Positions 27,266 through 35,602 of a stretch of DNA of 64,000 nt are shown here, in pieces. The DNA is taken from positions 62,001 through 126,000 of the forward strand of contig NZ_JAGIZA010000014.1 of NCBI RefSeq assembly GCF_017813365.1, given 5' to 3'. How positions within the stretch are numbered: the stretch's first letter is position 1; every line of letters begins with the position of its first letter. This DNA comes from Roseomonas indoligenes. GTDB taxonomy: Bacteria; Pseudomonadota; Alphaproteobacteria; Acetobacterales; Acetobacteraceae. The notes under the pieces were generated by a model. That model saw only the letters and a list, made by a program, of their open reading frames with translations, was not told the origin of the DNA and searched no databases. The position numbers and the translations under genes were made by a program.

Positions 27266-27802
27266 CTACGGCTTCGGTACCAGCCCCATCTGCTGCAACA
27301 GGGTCAGGTTGTCCTCGATATGCCAGTTGTCGGTAACGAGCCCATCCGTCACGCGGATCAGGTCGGTCGCGATGAAGTCGATCGGCTGGCCCTGGCCGGC
27401 TGCGTCGCCCATGCGGCCGGTGAAGTGGCCGGTGAAGTGCATGTGCACCGTCACGTAGTCGCCGGCGATGATCATCTTCTCGACCGAGACGCGCAGGTCC
27501 GGCACCGCCCCGCGGAAGTTGCGGGAGGCGAAGGCCGGGCCTTCCGCCCCCTGCGGCCGGCCGGGCGGCAGGGTGTGGTCCGTGAAGGCGGGGGATAGGG
27601 CGGCACGCAGCACCGCCTCGTCGCCCGTGTTCCAGAAGTCGTAGAAGGCGCGCGCTGCCTTCTCCTCTCCCGTGCGCTGCGCGGCCGAGGGCGCGGCGGC
27701 GACGACCAGCTCCTTCACCGGCACGCCCTGCGCGGCGGCAGGCAGCGCGGCCGGGAGGAGAAGCCCGGCCAGGACCGGGGCGGATCTCAGCATCGATGTC
27801 AT
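27266..27802 (-). CDS. exported SnoaL-like/ester cyclase family protein
   Basis: This 178-residue protein has a Sec signal peptide (cleavage near PAAAQ, residue 25). A SnoaL-like (NTF2-fold) domain follows: AARAFYDFWNTGDEAVLRAALSPAFTDHT, then DYVTVHMHFTGHFTGR and FIATDLIRVTDGLVTDNWHIEDNL. The family includes polyketide cyclases but most members are of unknown function. It is the last gene of a minus-strand series with two cupins and two royal-jelly-like proteins. Confidence 0.82.
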   Translation of the reverse strand: MTSMLRSAPVLAGLLLPAALPAAAQGVPVKELVVAAAPSAAQRTGEEKAARAFYDFWNTGDEAVLRAALSPAFTDHTLPPGRPQGAEGPAFASRNFRGAVPDLRVSVEKMIIAGDYVTVHMHFTGHFTGRMGDAAGQGQPIDFIATDLIRVTDGLVTDNWHIEDNLTLLQQMGLVPKP

Positions 27803-27827
27803 GGGACGGACCTCCTGCGGGCGAGGC

Positions 27828-28253
27828 TCACTGCCCCTGCTGGCGGATGAAGCTCTCCGGCGTGCCGTCCGCGGGGTTGACGAAGATGATGTCCTTCGGG
27901 TCGCGCCGCGGCGTGTCCACGGACAAGAAGACGACCGGCCGTTCCAGGATGTCCGGCAGGGCGTGCACCGTGCCGCGCCGGAAGAAGAGGAGCTGGCCGG
28001 GCCCGAACTCGTCCTGCGTGTCCGCGCTCTCCATCCAGAAGGTGCCGCGCCCCGAGAGGACGTAGAGGTACTCGTCGCAGGTCGCGTGGTAGTGCGGCGG
28101 CGTGCCGCGATAGACGCGGAAGACGCGCGCGCTCGCCGCCTCCTCCCGCGTCAGGTACCGATCCACGAGGAGCGTGTCCGCCGTCTCGGGAAAGCTCCTT
28201 GCGATGGCGGCGAGGTCGAAGCGGCCATGGGATGGCGTAGTATCGTTGGGCAC
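27828..28253 (-). CDS. cupin domain protein (cytosolic)
   Basis: This 141-residue single-domain cupin shows motif 1 as PPHYHATCDEYLYVLSGRGTFW and motif 2 around QLLFFRRGTVHAL, with His residues suited to bind a metal. It has no signal peptide, unlike the cupin encoded 27 bases upstream. It is placed 25 bases before the SnoaL-like gene. Substrate unknown. Confidence 0.8.
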   Translation of the reverse strand: MPNDTTPSHGRFDLAAIARSFPETADTLLVDRYLTREEAASARVFRVYRGTPPHYHATCDEYLYVLSGRGTFWMESADTQDEFGPGQLLFFRRGTVHALPDILERPVVFLSVDTPRRDPKDIIFVNPADGTPESFIRQQGQ

Positions 28254-28280
28254 GAGTGCTCTCCTGTCCGGGATGGGTGT

Positions 28281-28811
28281 TCAGCGCGCGTAGTAGCCCG
28301 CCGTGCCGTCCAGCCAGTCCTGGCGCTGCGGGGTGAAGATGTCGATGTCGATCGTGTCCTCGGTGAAGAGGAAATCATGCGGCACGTTGGGCGGGATGAT
28401 CAGCACCGTGCCGGCCGTCATTACGAAGCGCCGGCCCTGGGAGAAGACCTCCGCCCGCCCTTCCGTGATCCAGGTGATCTGCTCGTTCGCGTGGTGGTGC
28501 AGCGGCACCACCGCGCCCTTGCGCATCGTCCACTTGCAGAAGGTGGCGCCGGCGCCGCTGAGGTACTGCCGCCCGATCAGGGGCGACATCCGCTCCATCG
28601 GCTGCTCGTCCAGCCCGAACAGCGTTGGCACGGCGCCGACATGGGCGCTGACGGCGGGCATCAGCCCGCGCCCCGGCGCGGCGGTGACGTGGTCGCCGCC
28701 AAGCTGTGGCGCGAGGATGGCCGGCGCCCCGGATGGCGGGGACTGCGCGCCCGCCGTGCCGGTCTCCGCCGCGAAGGCGATGCCGGCACCGCCGGCGGCC
28801 AGGTTCCGCAT
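28281..28811 (-). CDS. exported cupin domain protein
   Basis: This 176-residue protein begins MRNLAAGGAGIAFAAETGTAGAQ, a probable export signal. The cupin motifs are VVPLHHHANEQITWITEGRAEVF (three histidines and Glu) and AGTVLIIPPNVPHDFLF. ATG 28811 is preceded by GAGGAG. The frame extends far upstream without family similarity, so this start is preferred. It lies between the royal-jelly-like gene and the cytosolic cupin gene. Confidence 0.78.
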   Translation of the reverse strand: MRNLAAGGAGIAFAAETGTAGAQSPPSGAPAILAPQLGGDHVTAAPGRGLMPAVSAHVGAVPTLFGLDEQPMERMSPLIGRQYLSGAGATFCKWTMRKGAVVPLHHHANEQITWITEGRAEVFSQGRRFVMTAGTVLIIPPNVPHDFLFTEDTIDIDIFTPQRQDWLDGTAGYYAR

Positions 28812-28861
28812 CACGCGTCTCCTCGAAGGGTTGCCGCCCAGCAGGGCCTCGTCCCGGCCGC

Positions 28862-30049
28862 TCACCGCAGCGCCACCGGCCCGGCCCCGATCTGGATGCG
28901 GAAGAGGAGGTAGGGCTTCGTCCGCAGGTCTCGCCCTTCGTGGAACATGGCCTGGCGCTGCAGCTGGTTGGCGGTGAAGTAGAGGTGGCCGTCGTGCGCT
29001 ACGGAGAGCGTGTCCGGCCAGAGGATGCGCGGGTCGTGCGCGATGGTGCGCCACTGGCCGTCCGTGTCGCGCTGGCGGATGCTGTTGTGCTCGTAGTCGC
29101 CGGCATAGACGCGGCCCCTGTCGTCCGCCTCCAGCCCGTCCGAGGCGCCCTTCTCTCCGAGGTCCCGCACCGCCGCCGCCACGGCCTCCGGCGCCGCGCT
29201 CCGGTCGCGCAGCAGCGCCGTGGGCACGGAGAAGAGGTGGCGACTGGAGAGCGGGCAGAAGTACAGCGTCTCCCCATCCGCTGAGAGCGCGATCCCGTCG
29301 GAGGCCACGCGGAAGGGTGCGGGCGGCTTGCCAGCCTCGCGCGCGGCCATCGTCTCGCCCTCCACCATCGGTACGAAGGCCGGGTCCGGGGAGGTAGAGG
29401 GATGGCCCGTCAGGTGTCGCCACGCCTCGCCGCTGTCGAGGTCGACGATGATGATCCCGCCCGGCCCCGAGGTGGAGGAATCCGTGATGTAGGCGACCCC
29501 GGCACGGCCCTGACGAAGGTCGAAGCGCACGTCGTTGACGTAGGTGGTGGGCAGCACCACGCCTTCTGGCAGCACGATGGTGCGCACGACCCTGTCCGTC
29601 GCCAGGTCGACCGCGACGAGCTTCGCGCCGCCGGCCAGGGGCCGCGCGAAGCCGGGCGCGGCGGTGTCGAGGATCCAGAGGCGATCGGCGGGATCCACGA
29701 CCACGCTCTGCACACTCAGCAGCGTCTCGCCCGGACGCGCCGGGTCGGCGCGGTTGATGGCGGCGTCCGGGTAGGGCACCACGCGGCCGTCGCGGATCTC
29801 GCCCACGGTGAAGGGCACCTCGTCACCCCATTTCGGGAAGTTCACGAAGATGCGGCCGCGCGCGGAGACGGTGACGCCGGTCGGCATCGGGCCGTTGCGG
29901 AAGGCGAAGACCGGCTCGATCGCGCCGATGCTGCGCTCCGCCGGGAAGGCCTCGGGGAGCGGCGCCTGGGCCAGCGCCGCGCCTACCCCCACCGGGGCGG
30001 CCAGGGCAAGCGCCAGGCCCGCCAGGCCCAGCCGCGTGGACATCGTCAT
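28862..30049 (-). CDS. exported major-royal-jelly-protein/L-dopachrome tautomerase-related protein
   Basis: This 395-residue secreted protein has a signal peptide ending near AALAQ. A six-bladed beta-propeller of the royal-jelly/SMP-30-like class follows (GPMPTGVTVSARGRIFVNFPKWGDEVPFTVGE; LQSVVVDPADRLWILDTA-like blades; TYVNDVRFD; AYITDSS). ATG 30049 is chosen because AAAGG lies eight bases before; ATG 30055 is an alternative. Bacterial members are annotated as dopachrome-tautomerase-related or gluconolactonase-like, but activity is largely unproven. A second copy lies just upstream. Confidence 0.82.
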   Translation of the reverse strand: MTMSTRLGLAGLALALAAPVGVGAALAQAPLPEAFPAERSIGAIEPVFAFRNGPMPTGVTVSARGRIFVNFPKWGDEVPFTVGEIRDGRVVPYPDAAINRADPARPGETLLSVQSVVVDPADRLWILDTAAPGFARPLAGGAKLVAVDLATDRVVRTIVLPEGVVLPTTYVNDVRFDLRQGRAGVAYITDSSTSGPGGIIIVDLDSGEAWRHLTGHPSTSPDPAFVPMVEGETMAAREAGKPPAPFRVASDGIALSADGETLYFCPLSSRHLFSVPTALLRDRSAAPEAVAAAVRDLGEKGASDGLEADDRGRVYAGDYEHNSIRQRDTDGQWRTIAHDPRILWPDTLSVAHDGHLYFTANQLQRQAMFHEGRDLRTKPYLLFRIQIGAGPVALR

Positions 30050-30195
30050 CAGCATGACCTTTCTCGATCGCCGGGTGGCCTGGGGTGGCCGGGCGCCTCG
30101 CCCGTTCCTTGGCCGGGAAGGTGGGCGCCGGAAGGCAAGAAGGAAAACGCATAGTTCCGATACCAAGCAGATGAGTTTCTGCTGGTTCGGACCGT

Positions 30196-31194
30196 TCAGC
30201 CCGGCCGGTCCAGCGGCAGCCGGAAGAGCTGGACCGGCCAGCGGGTGAGCGGCCGTCCGCCATTGAACAGGGCCACCCGATCCATCTGCGGCACGGGCAG
30301 CCAGATGTTGCGCTCCGCATCGATGAAGGGCGCGTCCACCCAGTGCAGCCGCGGGTCGCGCAGGATCGTGGTCATCCGGCCATCGGCGCCGAGGCGCTTG
30401 AGCGCGTCCTCCGCCAGGTCGGTGAAGTAGAGGTCGCCGTTGCCGTCCATCGCCGTGCCGCCCACCGGCGGCAGGTCGACCCAGGGCTCCACCCCTGCGG
30501 CCAGCCTCGCCGGTGGGATAGCCGGGTCGTCCAGCAGCCTTGTCTGAATGCGTGACCACGGGCCGGTCAGCGGGCCGTAGAGCAGCCATTGCCCGTCCGG
30601 CGTCAGTTCGAGCGGGTCGGCGTTCACGCGCAGCACGCCTCCATCCGGCGCGCGCACGGGCTGACCGTCCAGCACCGCTGCGCGGCCCTCGGGCGCCATC
30701 GTGGAGGGATGGCCGTCCAGTACGCGCCGCGCGGCCCCGCTCCGAAGATCGAGCACGATCAGCCCGGGGCGGCCCGCATCGGTGAGGTACGCGGTGTCGC
30801 CGCGGAAGCGCGCGTCGTCCACGTAGCTGCCGGGCCCCGCGATCTCCGGGCCGAGCGGCACGACGCGGTCTACACGGCCACTCTCCAGCCCGATGCGCAC
30901 GAGCTTGGCGCCGCCCGGCAGGGGATCGCCGCCGAAATCCGGGGAGCCGGTGTCCACGGCCCAGAGCCCGCCGCGCCCGTCCAGGTGGACGGCGTTGACG
31001 TTCACGAAGGCTCTGGCGGCTTCCTGTCCGCGCGCCCAGCCGTTCCACGTAGCATCGGGGTAGGGACGGACGGCGCCGCCTTCCAGCAGGCCCAGCGCGG
31101 GGCCCTGCGAGCCCGTCCAGCGCGGGCCGGCGACGAAGACGCGGCCCTGATCCACCGCGACCGCGTTCCAGATCATCTCGCGACTCTCAGCCAC
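30196..31194 (-). CDS. royal-jelly-protein-like beta-propeller, leader interrupted
   Basis: This 332-residue propeller protein is related to the product of 28862-30049 (FVNVNAVHLDGRGGLWAVDTGSPDFGG; SYVDDARFRGDTAYLTDAG; LYFTDLAEDALKRL). The coding frame up to GTG 31194 is intact. Upstream, the same frame encodes a clear Tat leader from ATG 31281, but a TGA at 31252-31254 cuts it. Translation may restart at GTG 31194 or ATG 31173, giving a cytosolic, possibly useless protein. It is first in a minus-strand series followed by its relative after 146 bases. Confidence 0.75.
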   Translation of the reverse strand: MAESREMIWNAVAVDQGRVFVAGPRWTGSQGPALGLLEGGAVRPYPDATWNGWARGQEAARAFVNVNAVHLDGRGGLWAVDTGSPDFGGDPLPGGAKLVRIGLESGRVDRVVPLGPEIAGPGSYVDDARFRGDTAYLTDAGRPGLIVLDLRSGAARRVLDGHPSTMAPEGRAAVLDGQPVRAPDGGVLRVNADPLELTPDGQWLLYGPLTGPWSRIQTRLLDDPAIPPARLAAGVEPWVDLPPVGGTAMDGNGDLYFTDLAEDALKRLGADGRMTTILRDPRLHWVDAPFIDAERNIWLPVPQMDRVALFNGGRPLTRWPVQLFRLPLDRPG

Positions 31195-31281
31195 CAGAAC
31201 CAGCCCTGCGGGCGTGGCCGCACTTGCAGCGGCGCCCAGGCCGCCGGCCGCTCAAGCGGCCAGGAAATGGCGTCGCGGCAT
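31195..31281 (-). pseudogene. Tat leader of the royal-jelly-like gene, broken by TGA
   Basis: From ATG 31281, with GGAAAG five bases upstream, the frame reads MPRRHFLAA, then TGA (31252-31254), then AAGGLGAAASAATPAGLVL straight into the mature protein frame. Twin arginine, hydrophobic core and small residues all fit a Tat signal. A single G-to-T change of a GGA glycine codon would explain the stop. It could also be a sequencing error. Confidence 0.7.
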
Positions 31282-31451
31282 CGCGCTTTCCGGCATCTCG
31301 ATCATGGGCGCATACTCGCCGCGCGCCTCGGCCGAATCTTGAAGGCATGCGCCCGTTCAGGACGTTGCGCCTCTCCCCCGCGCGCGGAGGGTCCGGGTGT
31401 CGCGCCCCTTTCCACGAGGCCACCCGGTCCGGCGTGAGAGGCTGCCAGCCG

Positions 31452-31895
31452 CTAGGGCCCCTGGCCTGCCAGGTAGGCGATGAGGTCCGCCCGGTCCTGC
31501 GCCCTCGCGACGCCGTGGATGGTCATGCGGGTGCCCGGCGCGAAGGCCTGGGGATCGCGGAGCCAGTCGTCCAGCCGCTCCACGGTCCAGCGCCCGCCCG
31601 CGGAGAGGAGCGCGCGCGTGTAGCCGTAATGCGGGCGGTTCCCGCCGACCGGCGCGCCGAGCACTCCGTGCAGGTTCGGCCCGCTGAGGTCCGGGGCGCC
31701 CCGGCCGATCGTGTGGCAGGCGGCGCAGGCGCGGAACAGGCGGCCGCCCGCGGCGGCGCTGGCGGAAGCGGGCGCGCCCGGCGAGGGCTCCCCGCCCGGC
31801 CGGGCAGGCCCGGTGCTGGGGCCCCAGGCGAGGATACCCCCGGCAAGGCCGCCCAGCGCCGCCACGCCCAGCACGATCTTCCGGGCTCCGGTCAT
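31452..31895 (-). CDS. c-type cytochrome, membrane-anchored or exported
   Basis: This 147-residue protein has an N-terminal hydrophobic segment (residues 7-23), a proline-rich linker (about 27-45) and one class I cytochrome c domain: CAACH (Cys57, Cys60, His61) and distal PGTRM (Met124). It is related to the small cytochrome at 1552-1917, but no oxidoreductase is adjacent. It follows the GlcG/HbpS gene by ten bases on the same strand. Confidence 0.88.
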   Translation of the reverse strand: MTGARKIVLGVAALGGLAGGILAWGPSTGPARPGGEPSPGAPASASAAAGGRLFRACAACHTIGRGAPDLSGPNLHGVLGAPVGGNRPHYGYTRALLSAGGRWTVERLDDWLRDPQAFAPGTRMTIHGVARAQDRADLIAYLAGQGP

Positions 31896-31905
31896 CCGTC
31901 CGGGA

Positions 31906-32379
31906 TCAACGCGGCAGCGCGGCGCGGCCGGCCTCGGCGATCGCCACGTCGTGCTGCGGGGTCTCGGCCGAGACGCCGATCGCGCCCACCACCTGGCCCT
32001 CCACCACCAGCGGCAGGCCGCCGGCCATCATCACGAAGCCCGAGGTGACGGCGGCCTGGCGCCCGCCGTTGATGGCGTCCTCGAAGGCGCCGCTGGGGCG
32101 GCGGAACATGGCGGCCGTTCGCGCCTTGCCGGCCGCGATCTCGGAGGAGGCCGGGCCGGCGCCGTCCAGCCGCCCCAGCGCGAGAAGCGCGCCGCCCGCA
32201 TCGCTGACGGCGATGGCGCCGCGCCAGCCTTGCTTCCGCGCCTCCGCCTCGGCGGCGGAGAGGACGCCTCGCGCGGCCTCCAGGTCCAGGACGGGCTGGC
32301 GCGGCAGGTCGGCGGCGCGGCCCGTGCCGGCGGCGAGAACGGGCAGGAGGAACAGGGCGGCGATCGGGCGGCGATGCAT
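31906..32379 (-). CDS. exported GlcG/HbpS family haem-binding protein
   Basis: This 157-residue protein has a signal peptide (cleavage near GRAAD, residue 22). The GlcG/HbpS (DUF336) fold follows: ARGVLSAAEAEARKQGWRGAIAVSDAGGALLALGRLDGAG, and further on GGLPLVVEGQVVGAIGVSA. Family members bind haem or cobalamin and act as redox sensors or accessories. It sits between a DUF983 gene and a cytochrome c gene on one strand, which fits a haem-related role. Confidence 0.85.
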   Translation of the reverse strand: MHRRPIAALFLLPVLAAGTGRAADLPRQPVLDLEAARGVLSAAEAEARKQGWRGAIAVSDAGGALLALGRLDGAGPASSEIAAGKARTAAMFRRPSGAFEDAINGGRQAAVTSGFVMMAGGLPLVVEGQVVGAIGVSAETPQHDVAIAEAGRAALPR

Positions 32380-32418
32380 GGGAACACTCCGGGGAAGCGG
32401 CAGGTGGGCGGGAGGGCG

Positions 32419-32787
32419 CTACTGCCGGGCGGTTTCGCGCGTGACGCCGTTCGCCCAGGCGATGCCGACCACGGCGCCCTTCATGAAGGGGAGCGTGGCG
32501 AGGGTGATCGCGGTGATGAGGGGCAGCCAGATCGCGAACATGACCCAGAGAGCCGGCGACCAGGCCTTGTCCATCCAGAACACGAAGGGGACGACGAAGT
32601 GGCCGACGAGGAAGAGGGTGAGGTAGGGCGGCGCGTCGTCGGCCGGGTAGCGCGTGTTGTCGGAACCGCATGCCTCGCAGGCGCTCACGGTCAGGAAGCG
32701 CCGGAAAAGCCGCCCCTCGCCGCAGTGCGGGCAGCGCAGTCCCAGCCCGCGGCGAAGCCCGGTCGAGATCCTGGACGGTTCGGACAT
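32419..32787 (-). CDS. DUF983 family membrane protein
   Basis: This 122-residue protein has an N-terminal zinc-ribbon-like pair, CPHC and CEAC (LRCPHCGEGRLFRRFLTVSACEACG), and two membrane helices (YLTLFLVGHFVVPFVFWM; ALWVMFAIWLPLITAITLA). This is the DUF983 pattern, often found near cytochrome oxidase assembly genes. ATG 32787 gives the conserved RGLGLRCPHC start region. It is first in a likely operon with the GlcG/HbpS and cytochrome c genes and is divergent from the MocR-type regulator. Confidence 0.85.
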   Translation of the reverse strand: MSEPSRISTGLRRGLGLRCPHCGEGRLFRRFLTVSACEACGSDNTRYPADDAPPYLTLFLVGHFVVPFVFWMDKAWSPALWVMFAIWLPLITAITLATLPFMKGAVVGIAWANGVTRETARQ

Positions 32788-32820
32788 GGTGGTTCCCCGA
32801 TCCTGCGCCGCTCCTGCCTT

Positions 32821-32888
32821 GCCATACAATCGGCTAGATGATACATACAATATGTGGCGCTTCTCCGCGAATATATGGATTGTATGGC
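32821..32888. promoter_or_regulatory. operator-like ATACAAT repeats between DUF983 and MocR genes
   Basis: A perfect 10-base inverted repeat, GCCATACAAT (32821-32830) and ATTGTATGGC (32879-32888), encloses a third CATACAAT copy at 32844-32851 in direct orientation. The array lies in the AT-rich divergent promoter just before the MocR start. MocR regulators commonly bind repeated sites at their own promoters, so this is the probable operator. Confidence 0.6.
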
Positions 32889-32899
32889 TTGCCCGCAAG

Positions 32900-34300
32900 A
32901 TGAACGCGGCACGGGATGAGCGGGGCTGGGTCCCGCGGATCGAGGGGGTCGAGGGGCCCATCTACCTCGCCATCGCCGGCGCGATCGGCGCCGGCCTGGC
33001 CGAAGGGACGCTGCGGCCCGGGGAGCGGCTGCCGACCCATCGCGCCCTGGCGGACGCGCTGGGCGTGGACCTCACCACGGTGACGCGCGCCTACGCCGAG
33101 GCGCGGCGGCGCGGCCTGCTGGACGCGCGGGTGGGGCGCGGCACTTTCGTCCGCTCGGCGCCCGCCATGCCCCGTCCGGATGGGGCGGAAGGGCCGGTGG
33201 ACCTGGGCATGAACCTGCCGCCGCTGCCGGAAAGCCCGGACCTGCCGGCCCTGCTGCAGGAAGGACTGTCGCGGCTGCTGGCCGAAGGGGCGCAGGACAT
33301 CCTCACCTACCGCCGGGGCGCGGGGACGGAGGAGGAGCGCGCGGCGGGGGCGCTGTGGCTGCGGCCGGTGCTCGGCGCGGTGAACCCGGGGCGGGTGCTG
33401 GTCTGCCCGGGCGCGCAGCCCGCCCTTCTCGCGGTCCTCGGCCAGCTGGCGGGGCCGGGCGACGTGGTGCTGACGGACGCGCTCACCTATCCCGGCATCC
33501 GCGCCGCGGCCGCGCAGCTCGGCATCCGCCTGGCGGGCGTGGCGCGCGACGAGGGGGGAATGCGCCCCGACGCGGTGGAGGCCGCCTGCCGGACCCTGCG
33601 GCCAAAGGCGCTCTACATCATCCCGACGATCCACAACCCCACCACCGTCACGATGCCGGAGGAGCGCCGCCGCGCGCTCGCCGGGACGGCGCTGCGCCTG
33701 GATCTGCCGGTCTTGGAGGACGACGCCTACGGCCTGCTGCCCGGGGCCCCGCTCCCCGCCATCGCCGCCCTGGCGCCCGGGATCACCTACCACGTCGCGA
33801 CGCTGTCGAAGGTGCTCTCCCCGGCCCTGCGGATGGCCTATGTCGTGGCCCCCGGTGGCGCGGCGGAGCGGCTGGGCGCCGCGCTGCGGGCCGGGGTGCT
33901 AATGGCCTCGCCCCTGCTGGCGGGGCTGGCGACGCGCTGGGTGCAGGACGGGACCGCCGGCACCCTCCTCTCGGCGATCCGGCGGGAGTGCGCGGCGCGG
34001 CAGCGCGTGGCGCGGGCCCTGCTGCCGCGGGGATCCTTCGACGCGCACCCCGAGGGGCTGCACCTCTGGCTGCGGCTGCCGCCGCGCTGGAGCCGGCTCG
34101 ACTTCACCGCGCATCTACGCCGGCAGGACGGGCTGGCGGTGGTGCCGAGCGACGCCTTCGCGGTGGAGGGCGCCGCGCCGGACGCGGTGCGCCTCTCGCT
34201 CGGGGCGGCGAGAGGCCGGGACGCCCTGCGCCGCGCCATCCGGGCCGTGGCCGCCGCCCTGGAGGAGGAGGCGGCGCCCGACTTCACGAACGTGGTGTGA
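32900..34300 (+). CDS. MocR/PdxR-type GntR regulator with aminotransferase domain
   Basis: This 466-residue protein has a GntR winged helix (about residues 15-85; LPTHRALADALGVDLTTVTRAYAEARRRGLL) fused to a type I aminotransferase-like domain. The PLP lysine is Lys304 in TLSKVLSPALRMAYV, and other PLP contacts are in HNPTTV and DDAYG (Asp275, Tyr277). These proteins are PLP-dependent transcription regulators, not free aminotransferases. ATG 32900 is chosen; an in-frame ATG at 32852 would put the proposed operator inside the coding region. The likely targets are itself and the divergent DUF983-GlcG-cytochrome genes. Confidence 0.9.
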   Translation: MNAARDERGWVPRIEGVEGPIYLAIAGAIGAGLAEGTLRPGERLPTHRALADALGVDLTTVTRAYAEARRRGLLDARVGRGTFVRSAPAMPRPDGAEGPVDLGMNLPPLPESPDLPALLQEGLSRLLAEGAQDILTYRRGAGTEEERAAGALWLRPVLGAVNPGRVLVCPGAQPALLAVLGQLAGPGDVVLTDALTYPGIRAAAAQLGIRLAGVARDEGGMRPDAVEAACRTLRPKALYIIPTIHNPTTVTMPEERRRALAGTALRLDLPVLEDDAYGLLPGAPLPAIAALAPGITYHVATLSKVLSPALRMAYVVAPGGAAERLGAALRAGVLMASPLLAGLATRWVQDGTAGTLLSAIRRECAARQRVARALLPRGSFDAHPEGLHLWLRLPPRWSRLDFTAHLRRQDGLAVVPSDAFAVEGAAPDAVRLSLGAARGRDALRRAIRAVAAALEEEAAPDFTNVV

Positions 34301-35012
34301 GCAACTCTGCCTTCGTGCCCGTCCGGAGGGGAACGAACTCTGCCCCACTCTCCTCCCCTTATCGCCAGGAGCGCAGTCCGCTCTCCGTGGCCAGTTCTCC
34401 GATTGCACCGCCAGAGCAGCACCGGGACTTGTCCAACCCAGGTCCGCTTCCCTGAACCATTCGAGTGACCGGGGTGGGCGCACAGCGGTCATCGGCTCAG
34501 TCAAAAGCCTTTTCCCCCGGCGGAGCCATGAGGGCCCGGCCTGTGATCAGGATGCGCGCCGCTAGGGCGCGCCGGTCTATCGAGACTACAATCAAAGAAT
34601 TTATCCAACCCCGCTCTCGGCCATGAAGAGCGATCGGCAGATGCGTCAAACGATCGCTGAATTCGGATGCGAGCTGGATCTCACCAACGAGGACAGTTCA
34701 GGGACGCCTGGACGGGAGGGCAGTCTGAGCACGGGCCGCAGGATCTCGGCCCGTTGATCCAGCGTGGCTCGGTGACCTGCCGCCGGCCGCACCGTTAGCG
34801 GTCGCCGCTTCTCGCAGTCACGTTGGGCTGCTACCGGGCCGGTCCCAGACTGAAGTCCTGAATGTTGCCAGCAGTTACATACACTTCGTTCTGGTCGGGG
34901 GCGCTGCTTTCGATGCAGCTACTCTCGCCGCGCATGCTATGCTCAGTGCTTACAGGCTTGTTGCAGAGGGCTGTCCTTCCCGCCTTCCAATCTGCCCCTC
35001 GGACGGACCTTC
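34301..35012. other. non-coding or decayed DNA
   Basis: About 700 bases follow the MocR gene without a convincing gene. A short in-frame stretch near 34565-34710 (YRDYNQRIYPTPLSAMKSDR) looks protein-like but has no start or recognisable family. The base composition is less GC-biased than in the neighbours. Together with the broken gene downstream it suggests an eroded region. Confidence 0.4.
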
Positions 35013-35400
35013 GTGACCCGGCAACTCGTCTCCCGCGCCAACCTGCTCGTGCTCGGCGTCCTGGTCGGAATCTGGTCGGCGGCATCGCCTGGGAGCGGTC
35101 GAAGGCCGCCCGGGACGCGAGGGGCTGGTCGGACCACACCCAGAAGGTCATCTCCACCCTGAAGGACCTCGGCCTCGCCATCTGGGTGGCGGAGACCGGC
35201 CAGCGCGGCTACCTCCTCACCGGGGTCTAGGACTACCTGGCGCCGTACCAAGCGGCCTTGGGGCAGGTCACCGTGCTCTCGGGGGAGCTGCAACGCCTGA
35301 CCGCCGACAACGCCCTCCAGCAGCAGCGCCTGCGGACCCTGGCACCCCTGAACCTAGCGGGTCGGGGGCAAGCGCGGGAAGATGGTGAAAAGTGCCTCAG
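35013..35400 (+). pseudogene. remnant of CHASE3-domain sensor protein
   Basis: From GTG 35013 the first frame reads VTRQLVSRANLLVLGVLVGIW, a typical N-terminal membrane helix. Near 35085 the similarity moves to another frame: ARGWSDHTQKVISTLKDLGL, then AIWVAETGQRGYLLTG. A TAG stops it at 35228-35230, after which DYLAPYQAALGQVTVLSGEL and further residues continue in frame. This is a CHASE3 sensor domain, normally fused to a histidine kinase or chemoreceptor, broken by one frameshift and one stop and lacking its output domain. Confidence 0.7.
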
Positions 35401-35602
35401 GGGGGCCGAGGGCGGCTTCTACCGCCACCGGCTCGTCTCGCCCTTCTACAGCAGGATCCAAATCTGGCCGAGGCCTGGGCGCGATGGCGGGCCGGCCAGA
35501 CCGATGATGTCGGTCCAGATAGAGACGTCCATCCAATCGCCAGTGCTGAACAGGAGACAGGGTTAAGCCAAACCGGCTGTCAGTCGCGCTGAGGAAAGCC
35601 CT

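Noticed and set aside
34565-34740. Short protein-like stretch (YRDYNQRIYPTPLSAMK)
   Set aside because: It has no start signal, no known family and is under 60 codons, so it is noted only as possible debris.
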